Origin: Deltaproteobacteria bacterium | GTDB lineage: Bacteria; Desulfobacterota; DSM-4660; Desulfatiglandales; HGW-15 | NCBI GenBank assembly: GCA_016930835.1 | Contig: JAFGGA010000180.1 | Coordinates: 1-56,445 of the forward strand | DNA length: 56,445 bases | Direction: 5' to 3' | Part shown: piece by piece, positions 27,590-36,536 of the stretch | How positions within the stretch are numbered: the first letter of the stretch is position 1 | Layout of the letters: every line of letters starts with the position of its first letter | Program-made: the position numbers and the translations under genes | Notes under the pieces: model-generated | The model's database searches: none | What the model was told of the DNA's origin: nothing | The model's input: only the letters and a program-made list of their open reading frames with translations

Positions 27590-28152
27590 ATCATCATTCT
27601 ATTCAGCGATGGTGTAGGTGCTTGATATTTGGGCTGTTATTTTTTTCTTTTCACACCGTTGCGGCGCAGGACCGCGCAAGAGCGGTTTTTAACGAGGGAT
27701 CATCCGATGCTGTTGTGATCGGGTCGAACAGGTTGGAGATTGATAACAAGCAGCATATCATCACTTTCACCGGGGATGTGGATGCACGACTTGAGACCTC
27801 AACCATGCAGTGTCAAAAGATGCTGGTTTACTTTTATTATCAAAAGGATTTAAATCCTCAGGATTCAAAAAAGCGTGAACCGAATATCGATAGAATTATC
27901 GCAACCGATAATGTGATCATTCTTCTGACGGATGGACAGGCAACGGCGGAAAAGGTTGTCTATTATCAAAAAGATGAAAAAGTGGTGCTTTCGGGCAATG
28001 CGACGCTGAAACGCGGTGCTGAGATTCTGGAAGGACCTGTGATTACCATTTCCCTGAAGGAGGACCATGTTACCGTGGGAGGTCCTGAATCCAGCGGGCT
28101 TGGTGATGCCTTGTCCGCCCAAGATGAAAAGGGCGGTACCGTTGGCCCATAA
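27586..28152 (+). CDS. lptA: LPS transport periplasmic protein LptA (OstA domain)
   Basis: A 188-residue secreted protein with a signal peptide (to about AAQD, residue 26) and an OstA/LptA jellyroll domain: NRLEIDNKQHIITFTGDVDARLETSTMQCQKM, then ATAEKVVYYQKDEKVVLSGNATLKRGAEILEG. It bridges LPS across the periplasm. Coupled with lptC by a 4-base overlap; lptB follows one base after its stop. Confidence 0.9.
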   Translation: MNHHSIQRWCRCLIFGLLFFSFHTVAAQDRARAVFNEGSSDAVVIGSNRLEIDNKQHIITFTGDVDARLETSTMQCQKMLVYFYYQKDLNPQDSKKREPNIDRIIATDNVIILLTDGQATAEKVVYYQKDEKVVLSGNATLKRGAEILEGPVITISLKEDHVTVGGPESSGLGDALSAQDEKGGTVGP

Positions 28153-28153
28153 C

Positions 28154-28876
28154 ATGGAGATACTCGAAGCAAAGGACCTTATCAAGTCCTATAACGGGAA
28201 AAGGGTTGTGGCCGGTATCAGCATGGCCCTTCACCGAAAGGAGATCGTGGGTCTTTTGGGCCCGAACGGCGCCGGAAAGACAACCACTTTTTACATGATT
28301 ATCGGCCTTACCCAGCCAGATGAGGGCAGGGTCTTTCTTGATGATCAAGACGTGACCGAAGATCCCATGTATCTGAGGGCCAGAAGGGGTGTGACCTATT
28401 TGCCCCAAGAGCCGTCCATATTCGGTAAATTGACGGTTGAGGAAAATCTCCTGGCCATCATGGAAGGGTTTCGCATGCCTTATTATCAAATCAAGGAAAG
28501 GACCCAGACCCTACTGTCCGACCTTAAAATAGATCACTTGGCCAAACAAAAGGCGTTATCCCTTTCCGGTGGTGAACGGAGGCGATTAGAGATTACCCGT
28601 GCCCTTTGCACAAATCCACGGTTTATGTTATTGGATGAGCCGTTTGCAGGGATCGACCCACTTGCCTTGAATGATATAAAACAGATCATTAAAGAATTGA
28701 AAGAGCGGGGTTTGGGTGTTATTATATCGGATCACAATGTAAGAGAAACATTGGAGGTGTGTGACATCGCCTATATTATCAGCCAAGGACGTATCATTGA
28801 GTTCGGAGCGCCTGAAACAATTGTTCATAGTGAAATTGCTCGACAAGTGTATTTAGGCGATGATTTTAGGATGTAA
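28154..28876 (+). CDS. lptB: LPS export ABC transporter ATPase LptB
   Basis: A 240-residue ABC ATPase. Walker A GPNGAGKTT, Q-loop LPQEPSIF, signature LSGGERRRLEITRAL, Walker B FMLLDEPFAGIDP and switch His DHN are all present. It energises extraction of LPS from the inner membrane with LptF/G, which are not in this window. ATG 28154 gives the conventional N-terminus (MEILEAKDLIKSY). Sits between lptA and rpoN, the standard proteobacterial order. Confidence 0.95.
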   Translation: MEILEAKDLIKSYNGKRVVAGISMALHRKEIVGLLGPNGAGKTTTFYMIIGLTQPDEGRVFLDDQDVTEDPMYLRARRGVTYLPQEPSIFGKLTVEENLLAIMEGFRMPYYQIKERTQTLLSDLKIDHLAKQKALSLSGGERRRLEITRALCTNPRFMLLDEPFAGIDPLALNDIKQIIKELKERGLGVIISDHNVRETLEVCDIAYIISQGRIIEFGAPETIVHSEIARQVYLGDDFRM

Positions 28877-28923
28877 ACCGCGGTCATCATGAAAATATTT
28901 ATGGAGATTTCAGGACAGTAACC

Positions 28924-30360
28924 ATGGCTTTGCAATTACGACAATCCCTTAGCCTGTCTCAGCAGTTGATCATGACACCTCAATTGCAACAGGCCATTAA
29001 ACTCCTTCAATTATCCAGGCTTGAACTTCTTGATACCATCAATCAAGAAATGGAAGCCAACCCATTATTGGATGATCAGAGCCCCGATGATGCAGACGAT
29101 GACAAAGACAATTATGAAGAGAAGAAAGATATCACTGAAGAGCAGCCTCTCCCGGAAGTAGCTATTGATGGTCAGGTTACGGAGGATATGGACTGGGAAG
29201 CCTATCTTTCTGAATACAATACCGGCTGGGCCGATGCCCCTTACGACGCAAAAGAGCTGCCGACCTTTGAAAATATGACATCCAGTGAAACCAGTATATA
29301 TTCCCATCTTTTATGGCAGCTCAACATGGGACGATTTGCCGAGGCTCAACGGGAGATTGGGACACAGATCATCGGCAATCTGGATGAAGACGGTTACCTG
29401 AAGATCTCCGTGGAGGAAATAGCTCAAGCAACCGGTTATGCTCCGGAAGATGTTGAGGAAACACTTAAGGCCATCCAACAATTTGATCCCGTTGGCGTGG
29501 CGGCCAGAGATACTCAGGAGTGTCTTTTAATCCAAGCCCGATTTCAAGGCCTGGGGAACAGTATTGTGGAAAAGATTATACTGGATCACATGGATAACCT
29601 TGAGAATAAACGCTATGACCGCATCGCCAAGGATTTGGGCGTCACCATCAAAGACATCTTGGCTGCTGTTTCCATTATAACCGGTTTTGAACCTAAACCC
29701 GGTCGATTGTATCATGATGACGACACGATTTATATCAGCCCCGATATCTATGTCATTAAGGTCGGGGATGATTACGAGATCGTATTGAATGAAGACGGAA
29801 TGCCCAAGCTCAGGATCAACAACTATTACAGAGAGATATTATCCAATAAGGAACTCCTGACGGACGGCACCAAGCAATATATCCAAGAGAAATTAAAGTC
29901 CGCGGCTTGGTTGATCAAAAGCATTCACCAAAGACAGAGAACAATCTATAAGGTGACTGAAAGTATTGTTCATTTCCAAAGAACCTTTTTCGACAAAGGC
30001 GTCGCCTATCTTAAACCTCTGGTTTTGAGGGATGTGGCCGAGAGTATCCAGATGCATGAGTCCACCATCAGCCGGGTGACCACCAATAAATACGTCCACA
30101 CACCTCAAGGTGTTTTTGAATTGAAATATTTTTTTAATAGCGCCATCAATAGCATGGACGGTGATTCGGTGGCCTCGGAAAGCGTTAAAGAACATATTCG
30201 AAACATTATTAAATCGGAAGATAAGGCCAAACCCTATAGCGATCAGGAAGTTGCGGATATGTTGAGGGATTATAATATCGATGTGGCGCGTCGGACAGTG
30301 GCCAAATACAGAGAAACGATGGGGATATTGCCTTCGAGAAAACGAAGGGTCCCTTATTGA
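28924..30360 (+). CDS. rpoN: RNA polymerase sigma-54 factor
   Basis: A 478-residue sigma-54. The N-terminal activator-interacting region is Gln/Leu rich (LQLRQSLSLSQQLIMTPQLQQAIKLLQLSRLEL), followed by an acidic spacer, the core-binding domain (IGNLDEDGYL, FDPVGVAARDTQECL), the HTH (DVAESIQMHESTISRVTTNKYVHTPQGVFELKYFF) and the RpoN box ARRTVAKYRETMGILPSRKR at the C-terminus. It directs transcription from -24/-12 promoters with enhancer-binding proteins. Confidence 0.96.
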   Translation: MALQLRQSLSLSQQLIMTPQLQQAIKLLQLSRLELLDTINQEMEANPLLDDQSPDDADDDKDNYEEKKDITEEQPLPEVAIDGQVTEDMDWEAYLSEYNTGWADAPYDAKELPTFENMTSSETSIYSHLLWQLNMGRFAEAQREIGTQIIGNLDEDGYLKISVEEIAQATGYAPEDVEETLKAIQQFDPVGVAARDTQECLLIQARFQGLGNSIVEKIILDHMDNLENKRYDRIAKDLGVTIKDILAAVSIITGFEPKPGRLYHDDDTIYISPDIYVIKVGDDYEIVLNEDGMPKLRINNYYREILSNKELLTDGTKQYIQEKLKSAAWLIKSIHQRQRTIYKVTESIVHFQRTFFDKGVAYLKPLVLRDVAESIQMHESTISRVTTNKYVHTPQGVFELKYFFNSAINSMDGDSVASESVKEHIRNIIKSEDKAKPYSDQEVADMLRDYNIDVARRTVAKYRETMGILPSRKRRVPY

Positions 30361-30417
30361 TGAAATGATTGATCAAAAATGAATTGAGGAAATTTTATTC
30401 TTCGAGGAGGTTTATAC

Positions 30418-30951
30418 ATGGATATTACCGTTACGTTCAGGCACATGGAGCCGACTGAAAGTTTACGAACCTATGCAACGGATAAGGTATCAAAAATCAA
30501 AAAATATCTTGATTTTCCCATAGAAGCACATATTGTGCTGGAGGTTGAAAAATTCAGGCACATGGCGGATGTTACCTTGAGTCTGGATGGAACCATGATC
30601 AAGGGAGTTGAAGTCACGGAGGATATGTACTCATCCATTGATCAGGTGATGGATAAGATAGAAAAGCAGGTCAAAAAGTATCGTTCGAAGGTTAGACAGA
30701 GAAGGCCCGAAAGCCTTAAAGGAGCGGTAGGACCTGATGTGGGAGAGGAAGGTGCCGAACCGAGCCTTGAAGAACCCGGCATCGAAGTGGAAAAGATGGT
30801 TGCGAAACCCATGGATGCCGAAGAGGCCGCCATGCAATTGAACATGTCGCAACAAGATTTTATGGTTTTTCGGAATTCAAGCTCCATGGAGATAAATGTT
30901 ATCTACAAACGTAAAGATGGTAATCTCGGCCTTATCGAGCCATCGAATTAG
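30418..30951 (+). CDS. hpf: Ribosome hibernation promoting factor, long form
   Basis: A 177-residue S30AE-domain protein (about 1-100; VTFRHMEPTESLRTYATDKVSKIKKYLDFP...) with a linker and the C-terminal dimerisation domain typical of long HPF (AAMQLNMSQQDFMVFRNSSSMEINVIYKRKDGNLGLIEP). Long HPF pairs 70S ribosomes into 100S dimers in stationary phase. Strong RBS GAGGAGG. The rpoN-hpf-ptsN order is conserved in proteobacteria. Confidence 0.94.
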   Translation: MDITVTFRHMEPTESLRTYATDKVSKIKKYLDFPIEAHIVLEVEKFRHMADVTLSLDGTMIKGVEVTEDMYSSIDQVMDKIEKQVKKYRSKVRQRRPESLKGAVGPDVGEEGAEPSLEEPGIEVEKMVAKPMDAEEAAMQLNMSQQDFMVFRNSSSMEINVIYKRKDGNLGLIEPSN

Positions 30952-30959
30952 CGCCTGTC

Positions 30960-31012
30960 CATAAAGGGCCTTGATTCCCTCCCCCCTTGATGGAGGAGGG
31001 TTGAGGTGGGGC
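30960..31012. repeat. CTCCCC/GGGGAG REP-like tract
   Basis: CTCCCCCCTTGATGGAGGAGG followed by GTTGAGGTGGGG forms a short imperfect palindrome between hpf and ptsN, similar to the tract at 19035-19075. It could act as an mRNA hairpin. Confidence 0.4.
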
Positions 31013-31150
31013 TATAAGAGAAAGGGATATCATCCATGCATGCAGAGCCCAACTCCTCACGGAAGGGTAGTGGGTATTCGGGGCTGAACACTGATAAATA
31101 CTTGTTGTTGATACTCATTACGCCATAGAGCATTTTTAGGAATCAAAATT

Positions 31151-31621
31151 ATGAAGTTAGCTGATTTGTTAGGTGAAGATAATATCATACCTGATTTGAA
31201 GGCACGAGATAAGGTAAAGGCATTGGAGGAGCTGTCCGAAGCCGTTATCGCCAACAGGCCTTCCATAGATAAAGATTCACTAGTCCGGGTTCTCCTGGAC
31301 AGGGAGCGGCTGGGGAGTACGGGTATCGGCGATGGTGTCGCCATACCTCATGGCAAATATCATGGGATCACGCAGCCGATTATCTCTTTTGGGAGGAGCC
31401 GGAAAGGACTGGATTTTGAGTCCATGGATGGACAACCGGTCCATCTTTTTTTCCTGTTGGTAGCCCCTGAGAATTCCGCTAATATCCATCTCAAGGTTTT
31501 GGCCAGAATCGCAAAAATTTTAAAAAACAGTTCATTTCGAAAATTGTTAATGAATGCCCCGACTCGAAAGGATCTTTATCAGACAATCATTCAGAATGAC
31601 GAAGGATTCGACCCCGACTAG
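31151..31621 (+). CDS. ptsN: PTS IIA-Ntr protein (PtsN)
   Basis: A 156-residue PTS EIIA type 2 domain with the phospho-His in VAIPHGKYHGIT near residue 66. EIIA-Ntr is a regulatory phosphoacceptor rather than a sugar transporter and responds to nitrogen/carbon status. Its position after rpoN and hpf is standard; rapZ, often the next gene, is absent here, and neither HPr nor EI is in view. Confidence 0.9.
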   Translation: MKLADLLGEDNIIPDLKARDKVKALEELSEAVIANRPSIDKDSLVRVLLDRERLGSTGIGDGVAIPHGKYHGITQPIISFGRSRKGLDFESMDGQPVHLFFLLVAPENSANIHLKVLARIAKILKNSSFRKLLMNAPTRKDLYQTIIQNDEGFDPD

Positions 31622-31684
31622 AAAATTAAATTTTTTGAAATCCGGCAATCCAATCAATACCAACCATATAGTCAGGTTTTTATT

Positions 31685-32080
31685 ATGATCGGTTTACTCA
31701 TAGTAACTCATTGCGATCTGGGAAAGGAACTATTAAACGCCGCGGAATTTATCGTTGGGCGTATGGAGGCCGCTGAATCCGTGTCGATCACCCAGACCTT
31801 GGACAGTGAAGAGATTATGAAGGTGATTGAGAAGAAGCTCTCCAACCTGAACAAGGGGGAAGGAGTCATCATTCTCACGGACATGTTCGGGGGAACGCCT
31901 TCAAATATCAGCCTTTCATTTTTAAAGGAAGACAGGGTCGAGGTTTTAACCGGTGTGAATCTGCCCATGGTTATCGCCATTGCGCAGAATCGATCTGGTA
32001 TGGGACTGGCCGAACTCGCGGAAAAAGCACAGGAAGCAGGGCGAATGAGCATCTCCCTTGCGGGAAAATTGTTGGAATAA
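31685..32080 (+). CDS. PTS mannose-family EIIA domain protein
   Basis: A 131-residue EIIA-Man domain with the phospho-His at residue 9 (IVTHCDLGKELL) and the conserved GVIILTDMFGGTPSN and EVLTGVNLPMVI segments. No membrane EIIC/IID partners lie nearby, so, as in other deltaproteobacteria with this gene after ptsN, it probably serves a regulatory phosphorelay. A PEP-fed HPr is expected elsewhere. Confidence 0.9.
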   Translation: MIGLLIVTHCDLGKELLNAAEFIVGRMEAAESVSITQTLDSEEIMKVIEKKLSNLNKGEGVIILTDMFGGTPSNISLSFLKEDRVEVLTGVNLPMVIAIAQNRSGMGLAELAEKAQEAGRMSISLAGKLLE

Positions 32081-32084
32081 TCCC

Positions 32085-32552
32085 GTGAACCGGCTTGAAA
32101 AGATTACCGTTGAAAATCTTCTTGCCTATCAAGCGCGGATACTTGAAATTGAAAGACTCTCTTTCCCATCCCCTTGGAGCGTAATTGCCTTTGAGGCGGA
32201 GGTCAAAAAAAATATCTCCCATCTTTGGGCTTTAATCATTGACAATGTGCTTTTCGGTTATATCTGTTTTTGGATGATCGATGATGAAATCCAGCTTGTG
32301 AATATAGCGGTTCACCCGCTTAAAAGAAGAGAGGGTCACGCAACAACGCTTCTAAAAAAGATGTTTGAAATAAGTCTTTCTCAAGGGATAAAGTATGTCT
32401 GGTTGGAGGTGAGGCCGTCCAATCACGCCGCAAAAAACCTCTATTCCAAATTCGGTTTTTACGAAATCGGTCGCAGACCCAAATATTACGTTGAAACACA
32501 GGAAGACGCTTTGCTCATGGCTTTGGAATTTGAAAAGCCAATCGGCAAGTGA
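32085..32552 (+). CDS. rimI: Ribosomal protein S18 alanine N-acetyltransferase-like GNAT
   Basis: A 155-residue GNAT acetyltransferase. ERLSFPSPWS near the N-terminus, the acetyl-CoA loop VHPLKRREGHATTLL (RxxGxA) and WLEVRPSNHAAKNLYSKFGFYEIGRRPKYY are the RimI pattern. It would acetylate the N-terminal Ala of ribosomal protein S18 or similar. I use GTG 32085 (GGAA six bases upstream); the frame reaching back to TTG 32058 overlaps the previous gene. Confidence 0.85.
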   Translation: MNRLEKITVENLLAYQARILEIERLSFPSPWSVIAFEAEVKKNISHLWALIIDNVLFGYICFWMIDDEIQLVNIAVHPLKRREGHATTLLKKMFEISLSQGIKYVWLEVRPSNHAAKNLYSKFGFYEIGRRPKYYVETQEDALLMALEFEKPIGK

Positions 32553-32629
32553 ATGAGGGATCATTCGCACGGCTCAAAAGATTAGGTACCGGGGTTATGC
32601 CCATTTTTTTTGACTAAAAAAAAAGCTCA

Positions 32630-32720
32630 GGGCGCACGGTGCAAGGTGCAGGGCCGAGAAGGATTCCAAGAATGGGTTTGAAACCTTTGAGCCTTATGCC
32701 TCGCGTGTTGCGCCCTATTT
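32630..32720. repeat. GCGCAAGGTGC-family inverted repeat
   Basis: Left arm GGGCGCACGGTGCAAGGTGC and right arm GCGTGTTGCGCCC flank about 60 bases. The left arm resembles the repeat at 6950-7018. It lies upstream of gap; no gene is present here. Confidence 0.4.
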
Positions 32721-32806
32721 GCAGGCTTAGCCTCTGCAAATCAGGCAAGGCTTTATAGATTGAAAATACATAGGTTTTCATCAATGTTTTGCACAGGAGG
32801 TGTTAT

Positions 32807-33805
32807 ATGACTATTAAGGTTGGCATCAATGGTTTTGGTCGGATCGGCAGGATGGTTTTTCGGGCGGCTCTCACCCATAAAGAGATTGATTGCGTCGCCA
32901 TTAATGATTTGACGGATCCCTTCACACTGGCCCATCTTCTCAAATACGATTCAACACAGGGCATTCTGGATCTCCCGGTGTCCAGCACGGAAAATTCATT
33001 AATGGTAGACGGGAAAGAGATTCGCATCTTCATGGAAAAAGATCCCGCGAAGATCCCCTGGAACGACGTGGGCGCGGAATATATCATGGAATGCACCGGT
33101 CTTTTCCGCGAAAGGGAAAAGGCCGCCTTTCATTTGGAATCAGGCGCCAGAAAGGTGATTATATCGGCACCCGCAAAGAGTCCGGATATTACGATTGTGA
33201 TGGGTATTAATCACCAGGAATATAATCCGCAAAAACATCATGTGGTTTCGAATGCCTCTTGTACCACCAATTGTCTGGCACCGGTGTGTAAGGTCCTGCT
33301 GGATCATTTTGGGATTGAAAAAGGACTGATGACCACTACCCATGCCTATACCGGTGACCAAAGGCTGCTCGATTTCCCACATAAGGATCTCAGGCGGGCA
33401 AGGGCGGCGGGATTATCACTGATCCCCACCACCACCGGGGCGGCCAAGGCTGTGTCATTGGTGCTCCCTCAATTGGAAGGTAAATTAAACGGTATGGCCA
33501 TAAGGGTCCCGTCACCCAATGTCTCGGTCGTGGATTTTGTCGCGCAGCTCAGTCGCAAAGCTTCCATTGATGAAATCAACGGCGCCATGAAGGAGGCCTC
33601 CGAGAGCTATCTCAAAGGCTTTTTGGCTTATAGCGATGCCCCTCTCGTATCCATTGATTTTAATGGTTCGACTTATTCATCTATCGTGGATGCCCCTTCC
33701 ACCATGGTTATTGACGATATGATCAAGGTCCTGTCTTGGTACGATAATGAGTTCGGGTATGCCAATCGCATGGTTGATTTGGCAGCATATATGGCGGAGA
33801 GTTAA
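32807..33805 (+). CDS. gap: Glyceraldehyde-3-phosphate dehydrogenase (phosphorylating, type I)
   Basis: A 332-residue GAPDH. NAD-binding GINGFGRIGRMVFRAA, the active-site SNASCTTNCLAP, HAYTGDQRLLD and SWYDNEFGYANRMVDL are canonical; Asp-rich INDLTDP after beta-2 suggests NAD preference. It interconverts glyceraldehyde-3-phosphate and 1,3-bisphosphoglycerate. Start at ATG 32807 has RBS AGGAGG. The usual next gene, pgk, is missing; about 200 bases without a gene separate it from tpiA. Confidence 0.96.
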   Translation: MTIKVGINGFGRIGRMVFRAALTHKEIDCVAINDLTDPFTLAHLLKYDSTQGILDLPVSSTENSLMVDGKEIRIFMEKDPAKIPWNDVGAEYIMECTGLFREREKAAFHLESGARKVIISAPAKSPDITIVMGINHQEYNPQKHHVVSNASCTTNCLAPVCKVLLDHFGIEKGLMTTTHAYTGDQRLLDFPHKDLRRARAAGLSLIPTTTGAAKAVSLVLPQLEGKLNGMAIRVPSPNVSVVDFVAQLSRKASIDEINGAMKEASESYLKGFLAYSDAPLVSIDFNGSTYSSIVDAPSTMVIDDMIKVLSWYDNEFGYANRMVDLAAYMAES

Positions 33806-34004
33806 AAGAAGGGATATTCAGATCAGATACTCATGAATTGGTGCCCATTCGGGGTAATCCTTCCCTTTGCGGGGGGTAAGACCCGGATGGCTCCGTGTTC
33901 ACAGTCCTTTCATCCCCAATCCCGTATCAAAGCCCCTTCCGTTGAGGGGATGGGAATTCGGGTTGTTTCTGTATGAACACGAATGAGATATAGGAGAGTA
34001 CATT

Positions 34005-34766
34005 ATGATTGTTCGAACCCCTCTCATCGCGGGTAACTGGAAAATGAATCTTACCCTCACGGATTCGGTCAGCCTCATCAAGTCCATTGCCGAGGCCATT
34101 CAGGAGTTAACCAATGTGGATGTGCTGGTGACACCTCCCTATACCAGCCTTTCCGTTGTAAAAGAAACTATTGGGGATGCCCGAATAGCCCTTGGCGCCC
34201 AGAATATGCACTGGGAATCAAAGGGTGCCTTTACGGGCGAAATATCCGGTCTCATGCTGGTGGAAGCAGGATGCACGCACGTGATTTTAGGCCATTCCGA
34301 ACGGAGGAGCCTATTTCAGGAGACCAATGAGATGGTTAATAAAAAGGTCAAAGCCGCCTTGGAACAAGGGCTCATCCCCATTGTCTGTATCGGGGAAACC
34401 CTTGAAGAAAGAGAGGGTCATCAAACCTTTGATGTCATTCAAGATCAATTGAATGGATCCCTGGCCCATTTTCTTGTCGAATCCATAATACCCCGCACCA
34501 CGATCCTGGCGTATGAGCCCGTCTGGGCAATCGGCACGGGCAAGACGGCGACCCCCGAGCAGGCCCAGGACGTCCATCAATATATCCGTCATTGGGTGGA
34601 GGGGCATTTTGGAAAAGATACAGCCGATCACCTCCGGATCTTATACGGCGGCAGCGTAAAACCGGATAATGCAGGTGAATTAATGTCCATGCCGGATATT
34701 GATGGAGCCCTGGTGGGAGGAGCCAGCCTCCGGCCTGAGCAATTTATCCCGATAATCCGGTTTTGA
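34005..34766 (+). CDS. tpiA: Triosephosphate isomerase
   Basis: A 253-residue TIM barrel: N/K in AGNWKMN, catalytic His in HVILGHSERR, catalytic Glu in LAYEPVWAIGTGKTATPEQ, and the phosphate loop YGGSVKPDNAGELMS. RBS AGGAGAG precedes the ATG. It interconverts DHAP and glyceraldehyde-3-phosphate. Followed by a likely terminator. Confidence 0.96.
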   Translation: MIVRTPLIAGNWKMNLTLTDSVSLIKSIAEAIQELTNVDVLVTPPYTSLSVVKETIGDARIALGAQNMHWESKGAFTGEISGLMLVEAGCTHVILGHSERRSLFQETNEMVNKKVKAALEQGLIPIVCIGETLEEREGHQTFDVIQDQLNGSLAHFLVESIIPRTTILAYEPVWAIGTGKTATPEQAQDVHQYIRHWVEGHFGKDTADHLRILYGGSVKPDNAGELMSMPDIDGALVGGASLRPEQFIPIIRF

Positions 34767-34767
34767 G

Positions 34768-34808
34768 AAAAAAAGCCGGAAAATAATTACTATTTCAGCT
34801 TTTTTTTT
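34768..34808 (+). terminator. Intrinsic terminator-like hairpin after tpiA
   Basis: AAAAAAAGCCGGAAAATA - ATTAC - TATTTCAGCTTTTTTTTT: an imperfect stem with a long A-tract before and a run of nine T after, directly behind the tpiA stop. Confidence 0.6.
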
Positions 34809-34969
34809 AAAAATAAGTATGTTATGAATACCGGTCTTGAGTGCGGCGTCATCAAATGACGTTTACGCTTGATTTTTTTATTTACGATACTTCCCTTGGC
34901 CAATAAAGCATTTAATGCTTATATTTCAGATATGATCCGGATAAGGGAGAGGTAATAAAGGAGACTAAA

Positions 34970-35302
34970 GTGCATTTTATTATCGTCCTTTTGCATATTG
35001 TCGTGTGTATCGCCTTAATATTGATTGTCTTGCTTCAGACCGGTAAAGGGGCGGATATGGGGGCGGCATTTGGAGGTTCCAGCCAGACGGTTTTCGGAAG
35101 CTCCGGCGCGGCAACATTTTTAAGTAAGATCACTGTGGCGGCCGCTGTTATTTTTCTTCTTACATCCCTGACATTGGCATTCCTTTACGGAAGAGGAGCA
35201 ACCTCTTCTATTATGGAAGGGGTCTCACAACCTCAGGCGCCGGTGACCCAGGAAGCTCAAACCCCGGCTCCAGCTCCAGCTGGGGACCAACAGGGACAGT
35301 AA
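34970..35302 (+). CDS. secG: Preprotein translocase subunit SecG
   Basis: A 110-residue SecG with two membrane helices (about 2-22 and 52-72), the conserved VLLQTGKGADMGAAFGGSSQTVFGSSGAATFLSK loop and a Pro/Ala/Gln-rich cytoplasmic tail. It stimulates SecYEG export. The start is GTG 34970 with RBS AAAGGAG. The tpiA-secG-tRNA-Leu order is common in proteobacteria. Confidence 0.93.
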   Translation: MHFIIVLLHIVVCIALILIVLLQTGKGADMGAAFGGSSQTVFGSSGAATFLSKITVAAAVIFLLTSLTLAFLYGRGATSSIMEGVSQPQAPVTQEAQTPAPAPAGDQQGQ

Positions 35303-35315
35303 CCTTTCAAACCGT

Positions 35316-35401
35316 GCCGAAGTGGTGGAATTTGGTAGACACGCTATCTTGAGGGGGTAGTGGGGAGACCCGTGCGGGTTCAAGTCCCGCCTTCGGCACC
35401 A
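35316..35401 (+). tRNA. tRNA-Leu (anticodon GAG)
   Basis: A complete tRNA with acceptor GCCGAAG/CTTCGGC, D-loop TTGGTAGAC, anticodon arm CTATC-TTGAGGG-GGTAG (anticodon GAG), a long class II variable arm (TGGGGAGACCCG), T-arm GCGGGTTCAAGTCCCGC and encoded CCA. Accessory DNA begins immediately downstream, so this could be the insertion site of an island. Confidence 0.95.
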
Positions 35402-35641
35402 TTTTTAGATCAATTAAGCTAAGTGTAGGTCATATGAAATTAATATGGCCTATTTTTTTCATGTCGAAACTTTATTACTTTTTTATCACCCTTCTTTTTA
35501 TTTCTGATCTCGGCTCGCTTTTCGTATATTTTCAATTCATCTTCAAATTCCTCTTGGAAATATCGCTCAAATGCAGAGTTTGAAATAATACCGGTTCCCT
35601 GTTTTCAATTTGGGCCCCACGTGAAGCCCATCTTTCAAAGG

Positions 35642-35678
35642 GGATAATTTTACTTGATAGGACAAATTATCCAGATAT
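35642..35678. repeat. 37-base element shared with the DUF4143 ATPase upstream region
   Basis: GGATAATTTTACTTGATAGG-ACAAATTATCCAGATAT matches 31 of 37 bases with 55427-55463, which lies just upstream of an AAA+ ATPase gene. It contains an inverted repeat GGATAATTT/AAATTATCC. Here no ATPase follows, so this is a solo copy. The rest of 35402-35688 shows nothing recognisable. Confidence 0.6.
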
Positions 35679-35688
35679 ATAAACAAAT

Positions 35689-36102
35689 CTACTGCGGCAT
35701 AGAAATAATACCTTGGAAAACTTTTTTCAGTTGTAGATTAGCCGTAATCAATGTGGCCTTCTTTTTTCTAGCCAATGCCAAAAAGATCGAATCATAAATC
35801 GTTAGCTTGTGTTGCCGAGCAATGGTTAAGGATTCCAAGATTAAATCAAAATGGCCTACGACTTCAATAGGAAGTTCCAGCATGGCAGATATGATTTCAT
35901 TCGCTTCAGCACTATTAATATATCCCATTTGTTCCTTTTTCCATATTACCTGGGCGACCTCCGCTAAAGCTAACTCAGGAACAAGTACATCTGCATCCCC
36001 CCTTTGAGCAGACACAATGCAATCGGAGAGACCCTCGGGTAGCGGACCATCCGGTACGTATAAACGGATAATTGCGGATGAATCAAGGACAATGACTATC
36101 AC
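35689..36102 (-). CDS. vapC: PIN-domain toxin (VapC family)
   Basis: A 137-residue PIN-domain ribonuclease with the acidic Mg site: Asp7 in VLDSSAI, Glu in LALAEVAQVIW near 46 and Asp in TIYDSIFLALARKKKATLITANL near 100 and 120. VapC toxins cleave tRNA or rRNA when released from the antitoxin. It overlaps the upstream antitoxin gene by 4 bases, the usual coupling. Confidence 0.88.
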   Translation of the reverse strand: MIVIVLDSSAIIRLYVPDGPLPEGLSDCIVSAQRGDADVLVPELALAEVAQVIWKKEQMGYINSAEANEIISAMLELPIEVVGHFDLILESLTIARQHKLTIYDSIFLALARKKKATLITANLQLKKVFQGIISMPQ

Positions 36103-36329
36103 TGATTACGCTCCGCATGGATTTCCTCTAAAGTGTTGCCCAAGTCTCGACCCATCAGCGCTTGACGAATGGCCATTGCCTTATCGATCGGGGTTTCATT
36201 GTCGTAGACACGAGCCTTATCCAGAATAACAAGAACCTGCTGCTGTATGCTTCGGCGATTTTGTTGTGCGATGCGTGATATGGTTTTATATAGATCATCC
36301 GGGACATTTCTAATGGTCAATGTCTTCAT
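36099..36329 (-). CDS. vapB: FitA/VapB-type ribbon-helix-helix antitoxin
   Basis: A 76-residue antitoxin. The N-terminal Arc/FitA RHH (KTLTIRNVPDDLYKTISRIAQQNRRSIQQQVLVIL) binds the operon's own promoter; the C-terminal tail (GRDLGNTLEEIHAERNQ) should wrap the toxin. First gene of the pair with vapC. Confidence 0.85.
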   Translation of the reverse strand: MKTLTIRNVPDDLYKTISRIAQQNRRSIQQQVLVILDKARVYDNETPIDKAMAIRQALMGRDLGNTLEEIHAERNQ

Positions 36330-36536
36330 AAAAGTTCCAGATAAAACAAAAAGTTTATGCCATTATGAAATGATTGCAGTACGATGTCAACTCACTTTGA
36401 TGTATAAGGATATGGGTATTATCATTAAAAAAAAACAACAGAGCCATCGTGAAAGGGAAGGCTGGTAAAAATCAATCGGTTGCTTTTTACGAGCGTTATA
36501 TATTCAAGAATCAAGAGGTTATGCCTCTGAGAGTCC

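Noticed and set aside
28067-28153. 29-codon extension of LptB
   Set aside because: It overlaps the end of lptA out of frame; the conserved LptB start is at 28154.
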